From Tritrichomonas foetus (taxonomy: Eukaryota > Parabasalia > Tritrichomonadida > Tritrichomonadidae): a stretch of 64,000 bases of DNA. The notes beneath the pieces are model-generated. The model did not search any database. It was not told where the DNA came from and saw nothing but the letters and a program-made list of their open reading frames with translations. Below are positions 58,727-64,000 of this stretch, in pieces (positions within the stretch are counted from its first letter, which is position 1; each line of letters starts with the position of its first letter). Where the stretch lies: NCBI GenBank assembly GCA_001839685.1, contig MLAK01001260.1, positions 81,500 to 145,499 of the forward strand. Reading direction: 5' to 3'. The position numbers and the translations under genes are program-made.

Positions 58727-60085
58727 TTATTTTTGTTCAAATTCATCTTCTTTCTTATTTACTTCAGCCGCAAAACATAAACTAGCAGTTCCAATCAATG
58801 AAACAACGAATCCTGTTCCCCAAAGCCCCACCTTATATGCAGCAAGAGGATAAACATCAGAACCAGGCCAAATTTGAATGATAAAAGATGTCAGCATTTG
58901 AATTAAGGCTCCGCCAACAGCAGGACCAGTATTTCCACCGCCTGTCATAGTTGCTGCCATACTTGGACTCGCATAGTCTTTAAATAGTGAAAGTGCAATT
59001 CCTTGTGATGCGCTTAAGCCCCAGCCAATGACAAAATATATAACAACAATTTCATAAAATGATAAATAATGGCCGATAAAAATCATTGCAAAACAGCAGG
59101 CAGTAGAAATTATAGCGAAAACAACCATTGTCTTTTTTCTTGCATTTGTCTTTTCAGCAATAGCTGGAATAACTGGTGATCCGATAACAATTGATAAAGA
59201 AAGTGACATTGCAGCTTTTGAAGCGGTTTCCTTAGAAAATCCTAAAACATCAACTAAATAAGGAATTCCCCAAAGCGAAGCAATGTCAATGAAAACACCT
59301 GGACAACAAAACATAAAAATTTCAAGTATCCAAAAATTAGTATTTGTTACCATTATATATAAATTGGTACAAATTGATGCTTTTTTCTTATTTTTCTTTG
59401 GAAAAACAGGCTTTTCTCCGACAAACCCAATATCAAGGGGATGACCACGAACGAATAATGCACTGAGAAATCCTAAAACAAAAGAAATTAAGCCTATCAA
59501 TTTCATAACATTTCTCCATCCTAAAATTTTGCCGATTGCTTGAAGTGGGGCTTGTGAAAGAATTGCTCCTATTGATCCAATTCCAATTAAAGAGCCCGTA
59601 AATAATCTGTAACCTGAGTCTGTGAACCAGTTTGCACCAACTTTTGTTGTACATACAAAAATTGCGGAACATCCAATTCCAAGTAAAAATCGACCAACAC
59701 AAGCTGTTTCCAAATTAGTCGAAGATGATATAATAAATGATCCAATTGTTGTGATCAAATTTGAAATGGCAATGATGAATCCAGGCTCGATGGCATCTGC
59801 TAAAGAACCCACAATTGGCTGCATCAGTCCGTAAGTCCAAAAAAATAGGGACGCGAATATTCCAATAGCTGTTTTTTTGACATGAAATGCATTGGCCATA
59901 TCGTCTGCAAGTACAGCTGTCGTATTTCGATGGAAGTAACTAAATAAATAGGAAAGAGAGCAAAGAATAATATTCACCCATTTTCGAATCTGAAATTCTT
60001 TGACGTGATATTGCAAATAATCGAGGTCATGTGATGTTTCTTCTGGTTGATAGATCAAAAGCTCTGTGTCGTCTTCATTCATCAT
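58727..60085 (-). CDS. Major facilitator superfamily transporter
   Basis: 452 residues; ATG-ATG start at 60085. Twelve hydrophobic helices in two groups of six are readable. Hallmarks: SYFHRNTTAVLADDMANAF in helix 1, then GIFASLFFWTYGLMQPIVGSL in helix 2, the GRFLLGIGCSAIF helix 4, and a cytosolic central loop containing GFVGEKPVFPKKNKKK. The helix 1-2 region resembles the OPA branch (sugar-phosphate or glycerol-3-phosphate/phosphate antiporters) and related bacterial MFS proteins. Substrate unknown. Both termini are cytosolic and the N-terminus is acidic. The stop is TAAATT. Confidence 0.85.
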   Translation of the reverse strand: MMNEDDTELLIYQPEETSHDLDYLQYHVKEFQIRKWVNIILCSLSYLFSYFHRNTTAVLADDMANAFHVKKTAIGIFASLFFWTYGLMQPIVGSLADAIEPGFIIAISNLITTIGSFIISSSTNLETACVGRFLLGIGCSAIFVCTTKVGANWFTDSGYRLFTGSLIGIGSIGAILSQAPLQAIGKILGWRNVMKLIGLISFVLGFLSALFVRGHPLDIGFVGEKPVFPKKNKKKASICTNLYIMVTNTNFWILEIFMFCCPGVFIDIASLWGIPYLVDVLGFSKETASKAAMSLSLSIVIGSPVIPAIAEKTNARKKTMVVFAIISTACCFAMIFIGHYLSFYEIVVIYFVIGWGLSASQGIALSLFKDYASPSMAATMTGGGNTGPAVGGALIQMLTSFIIQIWPGSDVYPLAAYKVGLWGTGFVVSLIGTASLCFAAEVNKKEDEFEQK

Positions 60086-60569
60086 TCTAGAAATAAAAGA
60101 AAAATAGCTGATTCAAATAATAATGAATATTCGTTCGTTTTGAATGACTTTTCATCGTTTTTTACCATATTGAATTAATGGCTTGGATCAATTCCATACA
60201 AATTGACAGATGTGAACAAAAATAAACAATTCAAAATCTTTCATCGATTTGATTATAATCATTATTTCAATGATGTCAATCTCTCACTGAAAAATAACCG
60301 AAATGGATGGATTGAAAATCACATATGCTCACATTGAAATGTGGTTCATCTCAGTGAGAATGATTATATGATGAAATTTCATTGTACTTTTGAAAAACTT
60401 GAGGTATTTTATCAAAAAGTTTAAAAATAAAATACAAACCATCTTATTAAATTTTCAATAGATTTCAGACAAATCAAAATTTGTGAGAAAGTAATAAATT
60501 GGCCAATTTTTATGAGGTATCATTAGAGTTTAGAGTAACAGGTCTCTTGTTCATATTTTCTTAAGTAGA

Positions 60570-60830
60570 ATATCAGGTAATCAATTTCTTGACTTTTTGC
60601 TGAATGAACATAAAATAGTCAAATTGAGCAATTACTAAAAACGAGAAGAATTTGTTTCACTTGCGAATCATGATTTATTTGACTCTAAGAGATTAATAAA
60701 TGAAATATGAAATTATGGTAATCCAGGTAAATATTATATGAAAATTAGAGGTGAAATATTTTTTACAGTATTACCAAAATTGATGGCAATAAATGGAATG
60801 ATGATATATTAGTACTCATCTTGATGTTTT
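60570..60830 (+). pseudogene. Decayed coding fragments, plus strand
   Basis: Successive protein-like stretches in shifting registers: ISGNQFLDFLLNEHKIVKLS, then EEFVSLANHDLFDSKRLINE, then a G-N-P-G-K-Y-Y-M-K-I-R-G-E stretch with LPKLMAINGMM. Each is ended by a stop or a register change. Family not recognised. Confidence 0.3.
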
Positions 60831-61706
60831 TCACTATTGGTTTTATCGGCCAATTCTTCATATCATAATATATGAAGACAAATTTATTTTTTACATTATT
60901 TCTTTTTAGATGATAGCTTCGATTACCATGGAATTGAATCAGAAAATATACTAGTTAATCCAAAACAGATGAGAATGTTATTGTGATTCGACAAAATTAA
61001 CATTTTTATATTAATATATCAGTGAATGTAATATAACAAATATGCACCAAAAAGTTCCGAATGTTGAAATATTAAAAATGTTCCATTGTCCCAATTTTTA
61101 TCAACATTTCGACGTTCAATTACTTTATTGAGATCTTATTATCTGATATTTTTATTTATTACAAGGGGAATTTTCATTCATGAATTTCATCAAGAATAAT
61201 TTTAAAATTCAATGTTTCTCCTGTCAATTTCCATCTTATATGTTTATTATCACCTTTTCTTCTACAAAAACCATAACCACTTCAATGAATACTCCCTTTT
61301 GTATATTCAATTGTTAGTTTTGAATAAATTATTTCTTAAATTTGCTTTGGAGAATCTATCCTATAGAAGCTTTTTAATGAATTACATTTAGTGATTATTT
61401 TTCCTAATAGAAGATGAAGAAGATTTTGATATTTAGGTAACAATCTTTAAACATTCCATTTGGATAATTTTTAGTGGTGATTTCTATTTTTCGTAACAAA
61501 ATTACTTCCATCTCATATACAATCGCATTTATATATGTCTGTTAGTTGATCATTTTTCTTAGAAAATAGTATAAATAATTCATATTTTGATTATGTTGCT
61601 CATTTAGTTGAATTAATTATGATATTAACTCGTCTTTTTCTGATAATTGTGTGTAGATTTTCAATTTTTGCTTTCATTCCATGGGCGATGTTTTGTGGAT
61701 GTTTTT

Positions 61707-62440
61707 CTATTTGTTCAAAATAGGAGTTACTAATTGTTGGACAATAACCATACTAAAATTTACCGATTTATAACAATTAATAAAATTTTTATTCGTGAGT
61801 TTATTGACATGAAAACTATTCAACAAAATGAAATCTTCATTATTGTCTATGTTTTCATTAGTATCATTTTTCCTTTCGTTTAATTGAACTAAATTATCAA
61901 GATTATAATTTGCACGATTGTTAGAAATGAGGCTAATAATAAATTCATAGGTTACTTCATTACCTAATAACATTGGTTTTACATGAAATAAAATGTAATA
62001 CAATGAATCAAAAGATCTTTCAAGAAAAACGTTGTTCTGTGATTAAATAATCTAAACTCTGCGTTATTCTTTCTTCTGTTAATATCTTATTTTCCAATTC
62101 AAAAGTTTGACTTGACATTATAATTTTTATAATATGAGTGAAGTTTATGGTGTGAATATTTTTATATTGATTGACATTATTCCGTTAATTGTCGAATCTC
62201 TTAATATTTCATAATTGAGTCCAATCAAAATCGTTAAATAAAATTGGTATTCTATTAAACTATCTTGTCCAGCATTAATTTGAACGAAAACGATAAGTCA
62301 AATGAAATTCTCCAAAATTTCTTCTCTAACTTTTGAATGAATAGAATATGGATTCTTTGAGTGGAAAACCTTTTGCATTTTCTCTCTTATTTCTGGTGTA
62401 TTAATTGTGTCAATGATTAGGACAATTTTTTCTATTTAAA
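61707..62440 (-). pseudogene. Decayed gene, minus strand
   Basis: Reading leftward: a protein-like stretch KIVLIIDTINTPEIREKMQK and on to ENFI, an in-frame TGA, then QINAGQDSLIEYQFYLTILI and more. Next, in another register, MSSQTFELENKILTEERITQ, and after a further shift the 100-codon frame ending at 61707 (FLERSFDSLYYILFHVKPM, LISNNRANYNLDNLVQLNER). At least one stop and two register changes. The frame at 62583-62813 may be its upstream continuation. Not a recognisable family. Confidence 0.4.
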
Positions 62441-63135
62441 ACTAAATATGCACATATCTTTCTGATGATTTTCTTCTTCTAAAATGTTGTTTTCTTTTTT
62501 GTTGAGCCCAAATTATAATTCCCTATTTTTATCTGGTAGATTTTTCTTATTAGAAAATGTTTGCAATTTGATTTTCTATCACTCAGAATATATATCCAAA
62601 TATTTTGTTATTAATGATAATATAATGATTATTAACCATACAGGTTTTCAAGAAAATGAACAACAAGTCTTTCCTATATTCTATTTTGTCACAGTTATTA
62701 TTGGTTACTAAAGATTGTACCGCATGTATACTTTTTTGATAGTATAAGTCTGCTAAAATCTCTCTTCCAATTGTTTGAGAAAAGAGTCGGAGATATTGTA
62801 TGTTTATTTTCATATAAAAAAGATATCAAAAATTATTCTGAAGTGCCAATCTCCAAAACTCCAGGTTTTTTTGTAAAAGATATTTCCCAGTGTTCATGTT
62901 ACTGATGAATAAGATAGTAACATAACTGATTTGATGGAAACTACTTTGACATGCTGTTAATTTGAATGAAGCTGTTTCGAAACAATCAGTCGTTTGCATT
63001 GTTTATATCTTCAAAAGTGAACTATCTGCATTCATTTCTTTTGTCTCATTAAACTATGATCGTTCATGAATGATTAACTTCGCAAAGCAGCAATAATATC
63101 AGTTTCATAAATCAAGTTGATAAAACTCTTGGTGA

Positions 63136-63633
63136 TGTTGTTTGACCAGCTATCACCATTACAAAAAGTTTACTTTACCCATTATCAACATGGTTTGGGA
63201 ATATATATCAGATATCCTACCAGATGCAAGATTAATGCTCCTTCTGAACGAGTCCATTGCTTTAACACTACAATTCTGTACAATTGCTATGCATAAAATG
63301 AAGTGGCTCAAAAGGTATTCTTTTCTCAATGACACTTTGTGAAAGTTGGAATTACATATATTGTTAATGCTACAACATAACTTTTCAACTTCTCTCACTT
63401 TATGTCATCAATGTAACACAATGATCAGCTCAAGCACAAAACTATCAAATCCTACTATGAATAATGACAATATTTACAAGCAAAAGATAGTTACAACAGA
63501 AATAACAAGAATTACAGGCACAACTGATGACATTGTTGCCCACATTCAAATACCAGATATGTCTGTAAGTACTGATCTTCTAATGACATTTGCAAGTAAC
63601 CTCAAGAGATTCTATGCCGATCTTTTAGCATAA
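63136..63633 (+). pseudogene. Open frame of about 165 codons interrupted by one TGA
   Basis: One register is open from 63136 to the TAA at 63631-63633 except for TGA at 63340-63342. It reads MVWEYISDILPDARLMLLLN before the stop and IVTTEITRITGTTDDIVAHI and FASNLKRFYADLLA after it. No ATG of standing at the start. Likely a decayed gene; family not recognised. Confidence 0.35.
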
Positions 63634-63884
63634 TTTCAGCGTTTTTACTAAACAAATTAATTCTCGAAAATATTTCGATTGATAGTCTCATATTAATTAT
63701 ATTATTACCTAGATATGATATCCTATTGAAACTGATTCCGAAGATGAATGAAGTTTATTCAATATACTCAAAGGCCAAAATTAAATTTTTCGTATCAAAT
63801 ATGACCTCTTGATCAACATATTTCTTTTAATATATATTAATGACTACGATAATAATTATATAAATATCAAGTCAATAGGCCAAT

Positions 63885-64000
63885 ATGGTAGAATCAGAAA
63901 ATCGAAATTTTGTAGATGATTCCAGTAGACCTATAAGTTGTGATAAATTGCGCTTCGCTCAATTTATCCCAACTGAAAATTTCATGAATGAGAAAACCAA
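63885..64000 (+). CDS. Possible gene start, cut by the window edge
   Basis: ATG followed by 38 open codons to the end of the window. The peptide begins MVESENRNFVDDSSRPISC and continues DKLRFAQFIPTENF, which is protein-like. TCAATA lies about 15 bases before the ATG as a weak initiator candidate. The frame runs through a perfect hairpin (63942-63968), so a repeat element is the alternative. Confidence 0.35.
   Translation, partial: MVESENRNFVDDSSRPISCDKLRFAQFIPTENFMNEKT
63942..63968. repeat. Palindromic hairpin
   Basis: GATAAATTG and CAATTTATC form a 9-bp perfect stem around CGCTTCGCT, whose GC/GC can extend the stem. The GC-rich loop is unusual in this DNA. It may be part of a dispersed palindromic repeat. 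Confidence 0.45.

Larger units (their letters stand above)
60086..63884. other. Gene-poor region with decayed coding fragments
   Basis: About 3.8 kb with no intact gene. Protein-like fragments interrupted by stops and frameshifts occur on the + strand (about 60570-60830 and 63136-63633) and on the minus strand (about 61707-62440, perhaps to 62813), listed separately. The rest is AT-rich without clear signal. Confidence 0.5.

Noticed and set aside
1..64000. CRISPR arrays, bacterial operons, tRNA or rRNA genes
   Set aside because: None seen; the repeats present are too few or irregular, and the genes are eukaryotic.

Overview
The window looks like a piece of a parabasalid (trichomonad) genome, most like Tritrichomonas. 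It is AT-rich with long low-complexity intergenic DNA. Genes are large and apparently intronless. Several reading frames end in TAAA, so the stop codon overlaps the short poly(A) signal known from trichomonads, and two starts are preceded by TCATT initiator-like motifs. The content also fits: an LRR-PP2C protein, a BEACH protein, many HEAT/armadillo-like helical proteins, and flagellar genes. The species call is inference; no rRNA or other marker gene is present.

Layout. 1-2528: 3' part of an LRR protein phosphatase. 3020-6400: Spt5-like elongation factor, convergent with a short LRR protein (6671-7570). 8060-8989: CAMK-type kinase. 10867-12327: BTB-like/Sel1 protein. 13405-14100: divergent bromodomain protein. 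15033-15464: small membrane-anchored protein cut by a 159-base assembly gap. 16870-19965: Rictor (TORC2 subunit). 20169-24740: gp210/NUP210-type pore-membrane nucleoporin. 25286-32924: a BEACH gene broken by one frameshift and one in-frame TAG. 33.2-35.4 kb: gene-poor stretch with a 23-bp inverted repeat pair and decayed coding fragments. 35502-38015: ABCA-type half transporter. 39196-40284: CDK9/12-like kinase, divergent from a giant ASH/MSP-domain flagellar protein (40535-45664), which converges on PACRG (45799-46524). 47012-49111 and 49370-51055: two unrecognised proteins, divergent. 51308-55606: HEAT-repeat protein (HEATR5-like), divergent from a coiled-coil protein (55716-56696). 56778-58427: shortened, probably inactive DPE2-like glucanotransferase. 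58727-60085: MFS transporter. 60.1-63.9 kb: stretch of decayed coding fragments. 63885 to the end: possible start of another gene.

The genes are not in operons. Functional themes recur: transcription elongation (Spt5 and a CDK9/12-like kinase, the class of kinase that phosphorylates Spt5 elsewhere), the axoneme (ASH-domain protein next to PACRG), TORC2 signalling (Rictor), nuclear pore (gp210) and membrane traffic (BEACH, HEATR5-like). The less expected items are a clear gp210 and a clear Rictor in a metamonad, an Spt5 whose C-terminus carries an Arg/Asp-rich plus RGG segment, a bromodomain lacking the usual acetyl-lysine-binding Asn, a GH77-family pseudoenzyme, and a BEACH gene in which the hallmark Trp codon reads TAG. 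I did not find a convincing wholly new system.
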